Shown here one piece after another: positions 30,968-39,640 of a DNA stretch of 47,397 nt. How positions within the stretch are numbered: the first letter of the stretch is position 1; each line of letters begins with the position of its first letter. The DNA comes from Bacteroidales bacterium UBA2939 (GTDB lineage: Bacteria > Bacteroidota > Bacteroidia > Bacteroidales > P3): contig DECD01000026.1 in assembly GCA_002349055.1 (NCBI GenBank), positions 27,642-75,038 of the forward strand. Direction: 5' to 3'. A program made the translations under genes and the position numbers. A model generated the notes under the pieces. It saw nothing but the letters and a program-made list of their open reading frames with translations, made no database searches and was not told the origin of the DNA.

Positions 30968-31002
30968 AATTCTTAATTCTTAATTCTTAACTCTTAATTC
31001 CT
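30968..31002. repeat. TTAATTC tandem repeat between pyrC and the WG-repeat gene
   Basis: About four copies of (C)TTAATTCT fill the whole gap. A shorter array of the same family is at 19529-19546 next to hydE. Confidence 0.8.
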
Positions 31003-32355
31003 TCAGAACCTCTTTCCTTCGGCCCAGCGGCGGCCGGCCATGGCGGCTTCGGCCGGGGTGTTGAACTGGTTTTTCACCACAAACTGGCCTGTGTGGTCGA
31101 TGCAGCCCCATTTGCCGTCCATCTTGGCGGGGGCCACGCGGTCGTTCCATACGTTCATGAACAGCTTGGCATCCTCGAGCGTGGGTTTGATGACCCATTC
31201 GCCTTCATAGTCCACATAGCCCCAACCCTGTGTGCCGGGGTCCATGATGGGGTAGAGCCAGTGGCCCAGCTCCTGATGGGTGTCCCACTCGTTGCCGGCC
31301 AGCCAGGCTTCGTGGCTGAGGTTGAAGACATTGCGCGAGAGGTATTCGCCCGTGTCGCTGATGACCATCCAGTAGCCGTCGAACTTGGCGGTGGCGAAGA
31401 GTCCGGTGTCGTTGGCGAAATGCGAGGCATCCTCGAAGATGGGTTGGATGCGCCATTCGCCGCTCCAGTCCACCCAGCCCCATTTGCCGTCCTTGGGGTT
31501 GGTCACCGGCAGACGCCAGCCTTCCAGCGTGCGGCCGTGCTCATACTGGCGCAGGGCATATTCGGCGTCCTCCTGGCTGAAGAAGATGAAGTTCGACACC
31601 ACCTCGCCGTTGCGGTTGATGTTGCCCCAGCGGCCTTCCTGCTTCACCTGGGTGAACTCGTAGCAGTTGTCGTCGCCGAAAGGCACCTTGTCGCTGTACA
31701 GTGGCGGCACGGCCCAGCGGCCCAGGTAGTCCACAAAGCCCCAGAGGCCCGTGGTGGGGTTGGTCACGGCGGTGCGCCACTTGTAGTAGTTGCGGCCTAT
31801 GGCCCACTGTGCGCCGGCCTCCTCGGCCTGCTCGGCGGTGAGGAAAATATTGTTGATAACCAGCACTCCGCGGCCGTCGATGCAGCCCCAGCGGCCTTCC
31901 TTCTTCACCGTGGCGTAGCTCTTCGGGTCCTTGCCCTGGTGGGGGTTGACGGTCTCGTAGACGGGTTGGTACTTCCAGCGGCCGTAATAGTCGACAAAGC
32001 CCCAGCGGCCATCGGCCTGGTTGCGTGCGGGATAGACCCATTTGCCCGGCTCGCTCATAATCTCCCACTCGTGACCCGCCTCGCGTGCCACCTCCTTGGT
32101 GGGGAAGATGTTGCGGCAAATCATGTTGCCGTCCACATCGATGCAGCCCCAATGGCCGTCGTACTTCACGGGAGCCCATTTTCGGGCCTCGCCCTCAAAC
32201 TCGCCGGCGCGCTGGTACTTGGGTGCTATCTTCCACGTACCATTGTCGTTCTTATATCCGAAACATTGCAGAGAACTCTCATAGACAAGCTTTTGCGCCT
32301 CTGAGGCACTGGCTGCCAGCAGGACAGCGAGGAGTATATATATACCGCGTTTCAT
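31003..32355 (-). CDS. secreted WG-repeat protein
   Basis: A 450-aa secreted protein (signal peptide MKRGIYILLAVLLAASASEA). It is made of about nine WG repeats of roughly 45 residues, each with W-G-x-[IV]-[DN] (for example HWGCIDVDGNMI, RWGFVDYYGRWK, WGYVDYEGEWVIKP). Alternate repeats carry a helical N.F.[ST].E.A...G..W insert, so the true period is about 90 residues. WG repeats form beta-propeller-like or solenoid binding surfaces; ligand unknown. A minus-strand TATTTTTG box at 32383-32390 lies 28 bp upstream. Confidence 0.85.
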   Translation of the reverse strand: MKRGIYILLAVLLAASASEAQKLVYESSLQCFGYKNDNGTWKIAPKYQRAGEFEGEARKWAPVKYDGHWGCIDVDGNMICRNIFPTKEVAREAGHEWEIMSEPGKWVYPARNQADGRWGFVDYYGRWKYQPVYETVNPHQGKDPKSYATVKKEGRWGCIDGRGVLVINNIFLTAEQAEEAGAQWAIGRNYYKWRTAVTNPTTGLWGFVDYLGRWAVPPLYSDKVPFGDDNCYEFTQVKQEGRWGNINRNGEVVSNFIFFSQEDAEYALRQYEHGRTLEGWRLPVTNPKDGKWGWVDWSGEWRIQPIFEDASHFANDTGLFATAKFDGYWMVISDTGEYLSRNVFNLSHEAWLAGNEWDTHQELGHWLYPIMDPGTQGWGYVDYEGEWVIKPTLEDAKLFMNVWNDRVAPAKMDGKWGCIDHTGQFVVKNQFNTPAEAAMAGRRWAEGKRF

Positions 32356-32382
32356 TATATTATTGTTTCAAATTTCAAAATG

Positions 32383-32390
32383 CAAAAATA
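32383..32390 (-). promoter_or_regulatory. -7 box (TATTTTTG) of the WG-repeat gene
   Basis: A perfect TAnnTTTG box on the minus strand, 28 bp upstream of the start codon. Confidence 0.65.
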
Positions 32391-32424
32391 CGAAGTTTTT
32401 GCGAATTGGCCAAAAAAACATTTC

Positions 32425-32618
32425 CCCGCCTGCGGCGGAAATCCTTGAAATCTTGGAAATTCAGCCGATTATGTCCTTTCATCGCTGTGGCCGATAAAAT
32501 CTTGGAAATTCGTTTTAATCCCTGATTCTTTTAGATTTCCACGATTTTGAGCGACCCATTGTTGGGAAAAAAATTTCTGAAAAATATTTCCACGATTTCC
32601 ACGATTTCGCGAAGCGGG
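32425..32618. mobile_element. MITE-like element, copy 2
   Basis: A 194-bp segment with left end CCCGCCTGCGGCGGAAATC and right end GATTTCGCGAAGCGGG and inner TTGGAAAT and TTTCCACGATTT subrepeats, matching the layout of the 188-bp segment at 8492-8679. No ORF. Confidence 0.55.
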
Positions 32619-32644
32619 AAATATTGCCTAAACCCGTACTTTGT

Positions 32645-32715
32645 CCCTACCAAAACCCTACCAACTCCTTACCAACTCCTACCACGGTAGGAGATGATAG
32701 GTCGTTGATAGGGTT
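32645..32715. repeat. CCCTACCAACA hairpin repeat element, copy 2
   Basis: CCCTACCAA and CCTTACCAACT units face GATAGGTCGTTGATAGGG around the core CTCCTACCACGGTAGGAG at 32676-32693, which is nearly identical to the core of copy 1 at 22115-22130. Confidence 0.85.
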
Positions 32716-32796
32716 AAAATGGGTCGTTTTAACGTCCTTTAACAAAGTTTACTGGCGGTTGACAATGACTTTCCAGAATCCTCCCCCCAAAAAAAA

Positions 32797-32827
32797 TTGG
32801 TCAAATCAAAAATAATTTGTATTTTTG
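32797..32827 (+). promoter_or_regulatory. promoter TTG-N20-TATTTTTG
   Basis: TTG at 32797-32799 and -7 box at 32820-32827, 41 bp before the T9SS-cargo start codon. Confidence 0.65.
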
Positions 32828-32868
32828 CATCTCCGTTATTAGTGATGCTCAATGCAATATAAAATCTG

Positions 32869-34182
32869 ATGATTATGAGAAGAATATTATTATTGTTTCT
32901 GTTGCTGTTACAGATTGGCACCATATATGCTCAGAAGGATACAGTCCGGTATGGGGACCCGTGGTATCTTTTCTCTCCGCTTTTGCCCCAGTCTACGTAT
33001 ACTATGGATAACGATTATGACTACTCTGGTCATTATTATTATCCTAGATGTTTGCAGATTTATCCCAACGTTGATGATAAAACGCCAGTATATGGCATTG
33101 CAATAGTGGCAGATACTATTATTGGGAAAATCAGGCCATCGGATATACAATCAAGGTTTAAGGCTATTCTTTTCGACTCTATCGCAGAAGAGAATCAAGG
33201 TGTCGGGATGATGCGTATTATCCATGTGGAAGAGATTGATTCCGTTTCATTCAATCCATACACTCGTCTGAGCCGTTTTGAGTATCAATATAATTATGAA
33301 CGACAAGAAGGAACACCTAGTCTTTTTAATCCGGGAACGCGCGTATATCCCTGTTTTGAATTTTATTTCGATACTCCACAAGTGGTATACGGGGACAATA
33401 TATGTGTTGGACAAAAATATGATATCTCAGAGACTTGGACCTGGGATAGAGAATGGCATTTTGTAAACAGGTTTATTCATGACTCCTCTTCCGTTTCATT
33501 TTATTATTCTATTACCCAAGAGCCTGGGAAATTTGTTGGTTTTGCAGGATATAATGGTATTGCGCCCTTCCCTGCTGCGAGCTATGCTCAATTCAATTGG
33601 GGAGGACTGTTCCCGATAGTGAAGTTGCGCTGCACGCGGCCCCGACAGGTGCATGAGACGGAGCGTGGGAGCGACCGCCTCACCATAGCTTGGCAGGGGC
33701 ATGACGAGACCTCGGACTTCCAGGTGAGAATCTATGCTGCGGGCACCCCGGCCGACAGTGTCGACCCTGTCGATGTGTCGGGCACTTCCTATATATTCAC
33801 GGAACTCGTGCCGGATGTCAACTACCTGTACAGCGTGCGCAAGCGCTGCCACTATGCTACCGATAGCTATGATACCATTGTGTACAGCGAGTGGTATCCT
33901 CCGCAGCAGCTCCGTCTGGTGGGCATCGATGAAGTTGGCGCTCCCCGTTTCAGCCTCAGCCCCAATCCTGCCAGTGAGACTGTCGTGGTGACCTTTGCGA
34001 AGCCCGCGGATGGCTGCCGGATGGAACTTTATGACGCCTCGGGTCGGCAGGTCGACAGCCAGGCAGTAGCGGATGGAGCCACCACGGCCACGCTCGATGT
34101 CCGCCGTCATGCCGCGGGCGTGTACCTCCTCAAGACGGTGTCTCCCGCAGGTGCCACCGTGCGCAAGCTGGTTGTGCGTTGA
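32869..34182 (+). CDS. T9SS-type secreted protein, mosaic base composition
   Basis: A 437-aa secreted protein: signal peptide (MIMRRILLLFLLLLQIGTIYAQ), an unrecognised N-terminal domain (about 23-240), a fibronectin type III-like domain (about 250-350, ending VYSEWYPPQQL), and a type A-like T9SS sorting domain (FSLSPNPASETVVV, YDASGRQV, AAGVYLLK, VRKLVVR). The sorting domain implies export by T9SS, whose other parts are at 42975-45612. Its first two thirds are AT-rich, but from about 33,590 to the end the sequence is GC-rich like the core genome, so the gene looks like an acquired or fast-changing head joined to a native tail. The start lies after a promoter at 32797-32827. Confidence 0.83.
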   Translation: MIMRRILLLFLLLLQIGTIYAQKDTVRYGDPWYLFSPLLPQSTYTMDNDYDYSGHYYYPRCLQIYPNVDDKTPVYGIAIVADTIIGKIRPSDIQSRFKAILFDSIAEENQGVGMMRIIHVEEIDSVSFNPYTRLSRFEYQYNYERQEGTPSLFNPGTRVYPCFEFYFDTPQVVYGDNICVGQKYDISETWTWDREWHFVNRFIHDSSSVSFYYSITQEPGKFVGFAGYNGIAPFPAASYAQFNWGGLFPIVKLRCTRPRQVHETERGSDRLTIAWQGHDETSDFQVRIYAAGTPADSVDPVDVSGTSYIFTELVPDVNYLYSVRKRCHYATDSYDTIVYSEWYPPQQLRLVGIDEVGAPRFSLSPNPASETVVVTFAKPADGCRMELYDASGRQVDSQAVADGATTATLDVRRHAAGVYLLKTVSPAGATVRKLVVR

Positions 34183-34226
34183 CACGGCGGAATGAAATTT
34201 TTTTCTCGCGGTATTGTTTTTTTTCG

Positions 34227-34234
34227 TATTTTTG
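34227..34234 (+). promoter_or_regulatory. -7 box (TATTTTTG) of the PLP lyase gene
   Basis: A perfect TAnnTTTG box, 44 bp before ATG 34279. Confidence 0.6.
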
Positions 34235-34278
34235 CACTTTCAAAAAATTAATAAAAAACAATTAAACAATTTATACCT

Positions 34279-35484
34279 ATGACGAAATTTGATCCCGCAA
34301 CCGCCATCCAACGCATCGATGGCCGCGACGCCAACCGTGGCGTGAACCCCGCAATCTGCGACAGCGCCACCTTCACCTTCCCCGAGGCACACCTCATGAC
34401 CGAGACCTTCCACGGCGAGACCGAGGGCTACTTCCTCTACAGCCGCCACTGGAATCCCTCGAACCTCGCCCTCTGCCAGCGCCTCGCCGCCATGGAAGGC
34501 ACCGAGATGGCTTGGGTGACTGGCAGCGGTCTGGCCGCCATCACCAGCGCCCTGCTCCACGAGGTGAACGCCGGCGACCACATTGTGGCCAGCATGACCA
34601 CCTACGGCGGCACCTTCGCCTTCATGGCCAACTACCTGAAGAAGTTCAACGTGAACACCACCTTCGTGAATATGCAGAACCTCGACGCCGTGAAGAATGC
34701 CCTCGCCGAGCACCCCAACACCAAGGTTGTCTACACCGAGACCATGAACAACCCCCTGCTCCGCATCGCCAACATTCCCGAACTGAGCAAGATGGCCCAT
34801 GCCGCCGGTGCCAAACTCATCGTCGACAACACCTTCACCCCCATGATTTTCAGCCCCTGCCGTCTGGGTGCCGATGTCACCGTCTACTCGATGACCAAGT
34901 ACATCAACGGTACGAACGACTGCGTGGCCGGTGCCATCTGCGGCAGCGCCGAGTATATCAACAGCTTGATTGATGTGAACAACGGCACCTGCATGCTCCT
35001 CGGTCCCGTGCTGGATCCCATGCGCAGCGCCTCCATCAACAAGAACCTCCACACCCTCCACATCCGCATGAAGAAGCACGGCGAGAACGCCATGTACCTG
35101 GCCAAGCGCTTCAAAGAGGTGGGCTTCAAGTACAACTACCCTGGTCTGCCCGAGCATCCCGACTACGAGTTGTTCTGCTCGATGATGAACGAGGGCTACG
35201 GCTTCGGCGGCATGATCAGCATCGACATGGGTACTGCCGACCGCGCCAGCAAGATTATGGAGCTCATGCAGCAGAAGGGCGTGGGTTACCTGGCCGTTTC
35301 GCTGGGCTACTTCAAGACCCTCTTCAGCAACAGCGGCAAGAGCACCAGCTCCGAGGTTCCCGAGGACATCCAGAAGGAGATGGGCATGAGCGAAGGTCTC
35401 ATCCGCTTCAGCATGGGTCTTGACAACGACATCGAGGCTACCTTCCAACTGATTAAGGAGAGCGTCGACGCTTTCAATAAATAA
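34279..35484 (+). CDS. Cys/Met metabolism PLP-dependent lyase
   Basis: A 401-aa cytosolic enzyme of the gamma-family of PLP enzymes (methionine gamma-lyase, cystathionine enzymes). Family marks: YSRHWNPSNLALCQRLAAME, WVTGSGLAAITSAL, VDNTFTPMI, and the PLP-lysine region YSMTKYINGTND (usually HSATKYxxGHxD). These substitutions at the Lys region set it apart from the classic members, so the exact reaction (methionine gamma-lyase-like, cystathionine lyase-like or other) is uncertain. GC-rich codon use suggests high expression. It has its own promoter and is followed by an unusual repeat cluster. Confidence 0.85.
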   Translation: MTKFDPATAIQRIDGRDANRGVNPAICDSATFTFPEAHLMTETFHGETEGYFLYSRHWNPSNLALCQRLAAMEGTEMAWVTGSGLAAITSALLHEVNAGDHIVASMTTYGGTFAFMANYLKKFNVNTTFVNMQNLDAVKNALAEHPNTKVVYTETMNNPLLRIANIPELSKMAHAAGAKLIVDNTFTPMIFSPCRLGADVTVYSMTKYINGTNDCVAGAICGSAEYINSLIDVNNGTCMLLGPVLDPMRSASINKNLHTLHIRMKKHGENAMYLAKRFKEVGFKYNYPGLPEHPDYELFCSMMNEGYGFGGMISIDMGTADRASKIMELMQQKGVGYLAVSLGYFKTLFSNSGKSTSSEVPEDIQKEMGMSEGLIRFSMGLDNDIEATFQLIKESVDAFNK

Positions 35485-35494
35485 GAGACAAATT

Positions 35495-35580
35495 GGTTTG
35501 AGGTTTAGGGTTTAAGGTCTAAGGGACGCGTGCCGTCTCTGGCTTTAAACCTTAAACCTTAAACTTTAACCCTTAAACCT
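35495..35580. repeat. facing TTTAAGG / CCTTAAA octamer clusters
   Basis: Units of GGTTTAGG and TTTAAGG (35497-35522) face four to five CCTTAAAC units (35545-35580) across a short unique centre (GACGCGTGCCGTCTCTGG). Together they could form a long imperfect hairpin. The same unit family lies after ftsK at 11337-11380. Confidence 0.8.
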
Positions 35581-35581
35581 T

Positions 35582-36271
35582 ATGAAAAAGATAGCAGTTA
35601 TTCTCAGCGGTTGCGGCAACCGCGACGGCAGCGAGCTGCAGGAGAGCCTGTCGCTGCTGCTGGCCATCGACCGCAAGGGCTGGCAGTACCAGTGCTTCGC
35701 CCCCGAAGGGCTGTTCGAGGTGGTGCCCCACGTCGACGTGCAGGACGAGGAGGAGGAAGGCACCGTGCTCGACATGGAGCAGAGAGACATCTTCGTCGAG
35801 AGTGCCCGCATCGCCCGCGGCAACCTGCTGCCGTTGGAGGACTACAAGCCCGCCGACTATGACGCCCTGGCGCTGCCCGGCGGCATGGGTGCCGCCCGCA
35901 ACCTCTCGACCTTTGCCTTCGACGGCCCGAGGATGGAGGTGGTCGACAGCGTGGCCGACGCCATCCTCGAGACCTTCCGCGCCCACAAGCCCGTGGTGGC
36001 CATGTGCATAGCCCCCATGGTGGTGGCCAAGGTGCTGGGCCGCTACGAGGTGGAGCTCACCCTCGGCCCCGGCGACGGCTCGGAACCCAACACGCCTGCC
36101 GGCGTGGCCAAGGGCTTCGGCTGCCGCCTGAAGGTTTGCGGCCCCACCGACGTATGCGTCGACAGCGAGCACAAGGTGCTCACCACGCCCGCCTATATGG
36201 CTGCCACGCATATCAGCGAGATATTCGACGGCGCCGCCAACATGGTGGACGAACTGGAGAAGATGATATAA
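35582..36271 (+). CDS. elbB: ElbB-like DJ-1/PfpI family glyoxalase
   Basis: A 229-aa cytosolic protein of the DJ-1/PfpI superfamily, ElbB subgroup (isoprenoid biosynthesis-associated in old annotation, with glyoxalase activity reported for the E. coli protein). Typical marks: ILSGCGNRDGSELQESL at the N-terminus, LALPGGMGAARNLS, the nucleophile-elbow-like MCIAPMVVAK with a Cys, and late GVAKGF and MAATHISEI. Full length. It starts right after facing octamer repeats and ends at a bidirectional terminator. Confidence 0.88.
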   Translation: MKKIAVILSGCGNRDGSELQESLSLLLAIDRKGWQYQCFAPEGLFEVVPHVDVQDEEEEGTVLDMEQRDIFVESARIARGNLLPLEDYKPADYDALALPGGMGAARNLSTFAFDGPRMEVVDSVADAILETFRAHKPVVAMCIAPMVVAKVLGRYEVELTLGPGDGSEPNTPAGVAKGFGCRLKVCGPTDVCVDSEHKVLTTPAYMAATHISEIFDGAANMVDELEKMI

Positions 36272-36301
36272 AAAAAAGCCTCCGCAATCGTGGAGGCTTT
36301 T
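36271..36301. terminator. bidirectional terminator
   Basis: Stem GCCTCCGC AATC GTGGAGGC (one G-T pair) at 36278-36297 with A7 on the left and a T-rich right side, between convergent genes. Confidence 0.9.
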
Positions 36302-36317
36302 CTTTTCAGCAAGTACT

Positions 36318-36986
36318 TTATTTTGCTTCGGCGAGGCCGATGTATTTGTCAATCTCGGGGTACTCGGTGCTGGTGGGATAGTTGGTCTTCACCTGATTGA
36401 AGAGGTCGAGGGCTTTGGCGTTGTCGGTGCCGAGGTAGCAGAGACCGGCTTTGAGGAGGGCGGCGGGAGAGGTGATGTCGTTCTCGTTGGTCTCGGCGGC
36501 CTTGATGTAGAGTTTGGCGGCTTCGTCGAACTTCTGCTGCTCGGCGAGGGCGTCGGCCTCACCCATGATGGCGAGGGGTTTGGTGTAGAGATCCTTGCCA
36601 TTGTAGTCGCTGAAGAACTTGGCGGCCTCGTCGTATTTACCGAGACGCAGGCTGGCGATACCGGCATAGAGCTTGGCCAGTTTGCCGGCCTTGGTGCAGC
36701 CGTAGTTGTCGATGACGGAGAGGAATCCGGGGTTGGTGCCGTCGCCGTCGAGGGCGGTCTGGTAGTCGCCGTTGTCGAAATAGTTCTCGGCATAGAAAAT
36801 GGCTTCGGCGGCCCTGTTCTCGCGCGGGGCTTTGTAGAACTTGAAGTAGCAGAAGATAATCAGGGCCACGGCCACGATGATACAGGCCACGGTGATGATG
36901 GTCTTCTGGTTCTTCTGGATGAACTCTTCATAGCGATTGATGACATTCGCCATCTCGGTGTTTTTTTCTTCTAATTGCTCTTTCAT
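36318..36986 (-). CDS. membrane-anchored TPR protein
   Basis: A 222-aa protein with a short cytoplasmic N-terminus, one membrane helix at about 29-48 (TIITVACIIVAVALIIFCYF) and TPR-like helices beyond it (YDEAAKFFSDYN, KFDEAAKLYIKAAE, KALDLFNQVKTNYP), resembling the YfgM/tetratricopeptide layout. This suggests a periplasmic protein-binding role. Own minus-strand promoter TAATTTTG at 37028-37035. It converges on elbB at a terminator. Confidence 0.8.
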   Translation of the reverse strand: MKEQLEEKNTEMANVINRYEEFIQKNQKTIITVACIIVAVALIIFCYFKFYKAPRENRAAEAIFYAENYFDNGDYQTALDGDGTNPGFLSVIDNYGCTKAGKLAKLYAGIASLRLGKYDEAAKFFSDYNGKDLYTKPLAIMGEADALAEQQKFDEAAKLYIKAAETNENDITSPAALLKAGLCYLGTDNAKALDLFNQVKTNYPTSTEYPEIDKYIGLAEAK

Positions 36987-37027
36987 TATGAATAACTTTT
37001 ATATTTTTCCAACTAAAATTCGGGTTG

Positions 37028-37035
37028 CAAAATTA
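37028..37035 (-). promoter_or_regulatory. -7 box (TAATTTTG) of the TPR protein gene
   Basis: A perfect TAnnTTTG box on the minus strand, 42 bp upstream of the start codon. Confidence 0.6.
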
Positions 37036-37193
37036 CAAATTTTTTATGAATTGGAGAATAAAAATGAAAATTGGTCGGGAAAAAATGGAAAACGGAGTTT
37101 ATGGTGTAGTTTTTTTATTATTGATAATCAAATGATTGTAAAATATTTGTTAAAAAAAGCAAAAAAAAATTTTTTCCGTAAATATATTTTACA

Positions 37194-37201
37194 TATCTTT
37201 G
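37194..37201 (+). promoter_or_regulatory. -7 box (TATCTTTG) of the DHOD-like gene
   Basis: A perfect TAnnTTTG box, 71 bp before ATG 37273, in an AT-rich divergent intergenic region. Confidence 0.65.
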
Positions 37202-37272
37202 CAAGTTGAAAAATGTGTGTTTGAAAAGAGTAAATTGCAATTTGTTAACCGAAAGAAAAAACAATAAATACG

Positions 37273-38256
37273 ATGGATACTAGAACCAAATATCTGGGGC
37301 TGAACCTGAAAAGCCCGATTGTTGTCGGCAGTTGCGGACTGACCTCCGATGTGGACAAAATGGTCGAAATGGAGAAAGCCGGTGCCGGTGCCGTGGTGCT
37401 GAAATCGGTCTTCGAGGAGCAGATTATCTACGATATCAAGCGCAACACCCATATTGTGGCCCCGACCGACAATTATGGCGACAGCTACGAGTACATTGCC
37501 GCCCATGTGGCCGACGACTCGCTGAACAAGCACTTCCAGATGATTCGCGAGGCCAAGAAGCGCCTCACCATCCCGGTGATAGGCTCCATCAACTGCTTCT
37601 CCTACGAGAACTGGCTCACCTATGCCAAGAAGTTCCAGGAGGCCGGTTGCGACGCCCTCGAGCTCAACATGGCCATTCTGCCTTACGAGACCTCGCTGTC
37701 GTCCGACGATGTGGAGCGCACCTTCAACCAGATTATCAACACCCTGCGCAAGACCCTCTCCATCCCCATTAGCATCAAGGTGGGCACCTACTTCACCGAC
37801 ATGGCCAAGCAGATGCAGCAACTCAGCTGGATGGGCATCCAGGGCGTGACTATGTTCAACAAGAGCATCCAGGTGGATATCGACACCGAGAAGGAGACCC
37901 TGATGAACGCCTCGTTCCTGTCGAACCCCGACGAGATTCACAACACCCTGCGCTGGGTGGCCATCCTGAGCAAGAAGATGCGTTGCGACATCTCGGCCTC
38001 GACGGGTGTCTACAGCGCCGACGACGTGGTGAAGATGCTGTTGGCCGGAGCCACGACGGTGCAGGTGGTCAGCTGCCTCTACAAAAACGGCATCGACACC
38101 CTCCGCGAGCTCAACGGCGGCCTGGTGGCCTGGATGGAGAAGAAGGGTTACGAGAGCGTTGACAAGTTCCGCGGCAAGCTCGCCGTACACCCCAACGACA
38201 AGGCTTCTGTGGCCATGCGTACCCAGTTTATGAAATACTTCGCCGAGATAGTATAA
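37273..38256 (+). CDS. dihydroorotate dehydrogenase-like flavoprotein
   Basis: A 327-aa TIM-barrel protein of the DHOD-like group: TKYLGLNLKSPIVVGSCGLT, VLKSVFEEQI, ALELNMAILPYET, ISIKVGTYF, and the FMN-phosphate-type region LLAGATTVQVVSCLYKNG. It shares the fold with class 1 dihydroorotate dehydrogenase but the usual substrate-binding Asn-Pro/Cys loop is not clear, so it may use another substrate. It is followed 42 nt later by a four-helix-bundle gene and then kdsA. Confidence 0.82.
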   Translation: MDTRTKYLGLNLKSPIVVGSCGLTSDVDKMVEMEKAGAGAVVLKSVFEEQIIYDIKRNTHIVAPTDNYGDSYEYIAAHVADDSLNKHFQMIREAKKRLTIPVIGSINCFSYENWLTYAKKFQEAGCDALELNMAILPYETSLSSDDVERTFNQIINTLRKTLSIPISIKVGTYFTDMAKQMQQLSWMGIQGVTMFNKSIQVDIDTEKETLMNASFLSNPDEIHNTLRWVAILSKKMRCDISASTGVYSADDVVKMLLAGATTVQVVSCLYKNGIDTLRELNGGLVAWMEKKGYESVDKFRGKLAVHPNDKASVAMRTQFMKYFAEIV

Positions 38257-38298
38257 CACAACCAACCAATTCAATATTCATTAAACAAAATTACAACT

Positions 38299-38748
38299 AT
38301 GGACCAGCAAGAAGAAAGAACCGTCAGCTTTTTCCGCTTCGAAGACCTGCGCGTCTACGCCAAAGCCACCGACTATGCTACCTGGGTGACAACCCAGATG
38401 GGGGCCCCTCGCACGGAAAGCGAGAAAACCCTCGCCGCCTCATTCTGTCACTCCTCTTTCGACATTGCGCTTAACATTGCCGAGGGTTCGAGCCGCAGCA
38501 AGAGCCAGTTCGACCACTACCTGAAAATTGCCAAGACGGCCATCCGCGAATGCGTGGTGTATACTGAGGTGGCCCACAACCTGGGCCTGATGAACGAGGA
38601 GCAATACAACCAGTCGCGCGAGTACCTCATGGAGCTTACCCGCATGCTCGGTGCCCTCATCATCTCGCTCCAGCGCTCGGCCGAGCGTCGCAACGAGCAG
38701 GCCGAGGAAGAACAGGGCGACCCCTACTCAAACGACATGTCTTATTAA
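38299..38748 (+). CDS. four-helix-bundle protein
   Basis: A 149-aa protein of the same four-helix-bundle (S23-like) family as the gene at 23758: FRFEDLRVYAKATDYATW, FDIALNIAEGSSR and LKIAKTAIRECVVYTEVA. It lacks the Asn-rich head of that paralogue and has an acidic C-terminal tail (EQAEEEQGD). Role unknown. It lies between the DHOD-like gene and kdsA with 42-nt and 9-nt gaps, so it is likely co-transcribed. Confidence 0.82.
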   Translation: MDQQEERTVSFFRFEDLRVYAKATDYATWVTTQMGAPRTESEKTLAASFCHSSFDIALNIAEGSSRSKSQFDHYLKIAKTAIRECVVYTEVAHNLGLMNEEQYNQSREYLMELTRMLGALIISLQRSAERRNEQAEEEQGDPYSNDMSY

Positions 38749-38757
38749 TACCACTGC

Positions 38758-39579
38758 ATGAATCCTAAATTATCAGATTTAAAATACACAGAGACCGGCA
38801 ATTTCTTTCTAATTGCCGGTCCTTGTGTGATAGAGGACCGCGAAAACCCCTTCGAGGTGTGCCAGCGGCTGGTCGAGATTACCGACCGTCTGCACATTCC
38901 TTTTGCCTTCAAGGCTTCCTACCGCAAGGCCAACCGCTCGAGCGTCAACTCGTTCACCGGCATCGGCGACTGCGAGGGTCTCGAACTCCTTGCCGAGGTG
39001 CGCGAACGTTTCCATGTCCCTGTGGTCACCGACATCCACTCGGAGGCCGAGGCCGAGATGGCCGCCGCCTACGTCGACGTGTTGCAGATTCCCGCTTTCC
39101 TCTGCCGTCAGACCGAACTCCTGCATGCCGCCGCCAAGACCAGCAAGTGCGTCAACGTCAAGAAGGGTCAGTTCCTCTCGCCCGAGGCCATGAAGCAGGT
39201 CTCCGACAAGATGCGCGCCTTCGGCTGCGAGAACTTCATGCTCACCGAGCGCGGCACCACCTTCGGCTACCAGGACCTGGTGGTCGACTTCCGCGGTGTG
39301 CCCACCATGCAGCAGAACCGCGTCCCCGTGGTGGTCGACATCACCCACTCGCTCCAGCAGCCCAACCAGAGCGCCGGTGTCACCGGTGGACGCCCCGACA
39401 TGATTGAGACCATTGGCCGCGCCGCCATCGCCGTGGGTGCCGACGGCATCTTCATGGAGACACACCCCGACCCCGCACGCGCCAAGAGCGACGGCGCCAA
39501 CATGCTGCGCCTCGACCTGGCCGAGAAACTGCTCGAACATTTGACAGCTATCAGAAAAACAATAAACAACCTAGGATAA
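38758..39579 (+). CDS. kdsA: 3-deoxy-8-phosphooctulonate synthase
   Basis: A 273-aa cytosolic enzyme that condenses PEP and arabinose 5-phosphate to Kdo8P, for the inner core of lipopolysaccharide. Marks: FFLIAGPCVIEDRENP, AFKASYRKANRSS, VTDIHSEAEA, LQIPAFLCRQTELL, VNVKKGQFLSP, CENFMLTERGTTFGYQ and GVTGGRPDMIETIGRAA. Full length. It starts 9 nt after the four-helix-bundle gene. Its last codons run into AACCTAGGATAACCTA repeats. Confidence 0.95.
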   Translation: MNPKLSDLKYTETGNFFLIAGPCVIEDRENPFEVCQRLVEITDRLHIPFAFKASYRKANRSSVNSFTGIGDCEGLELLAEVRERFHVPVVTDIHSEAEAEMAAAYVDVLQIPAFLCRQTELLHAAAKTSKCVNVKKGQFLSPEAMKQVSDKMRAFGCENFMLTERGTTFGYQDLVVDFRGVPTMQQNRVPVVVDITHSLQQPNQSAGVTGGRPDMIETIGRAAIAVGADGIFMETHPDPARAKSDGANMLRLDLAEKLLEHLTAIRKTINNLG

Positions 39580-39630
39580 CCTAAGATAACCTAGGATAAC
39601 CTAGGAAAGCCCAGGACTTCCTAGGAAAAC
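39565..39630. repeat. CCTAGGATAA tandem repeat
   Basis: About five degenerate copies of CCTAGGATAA / CCTAGGAAA(G/A)CCCAG beginning in the kdsA stop region and filling the gap to the next gene. Confidence 0.8.
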
Positions 39631-39640
39631 CCAAAAAATC

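Larger units (their letters stand above)
32356..32868. other. 513-bp repeat-rich intergenic region between divergent genes
   Basis: No gene is seen. It holds, in order, the minus-strand promoter of the WG-repeat gene, a MITE-like element, the second CCCTACCAAC hairpin element and the plus-strand promoter of the T9SS-cargo gene. Confidence 0.7.

Noticed and set aside
35495..35530. Telomere-like GGTTTAGGGTTTA sequence
   Set aside because: It is a degenerate octamer repeat of a kind that occurs at many gene junctions here, not a chromosome end.
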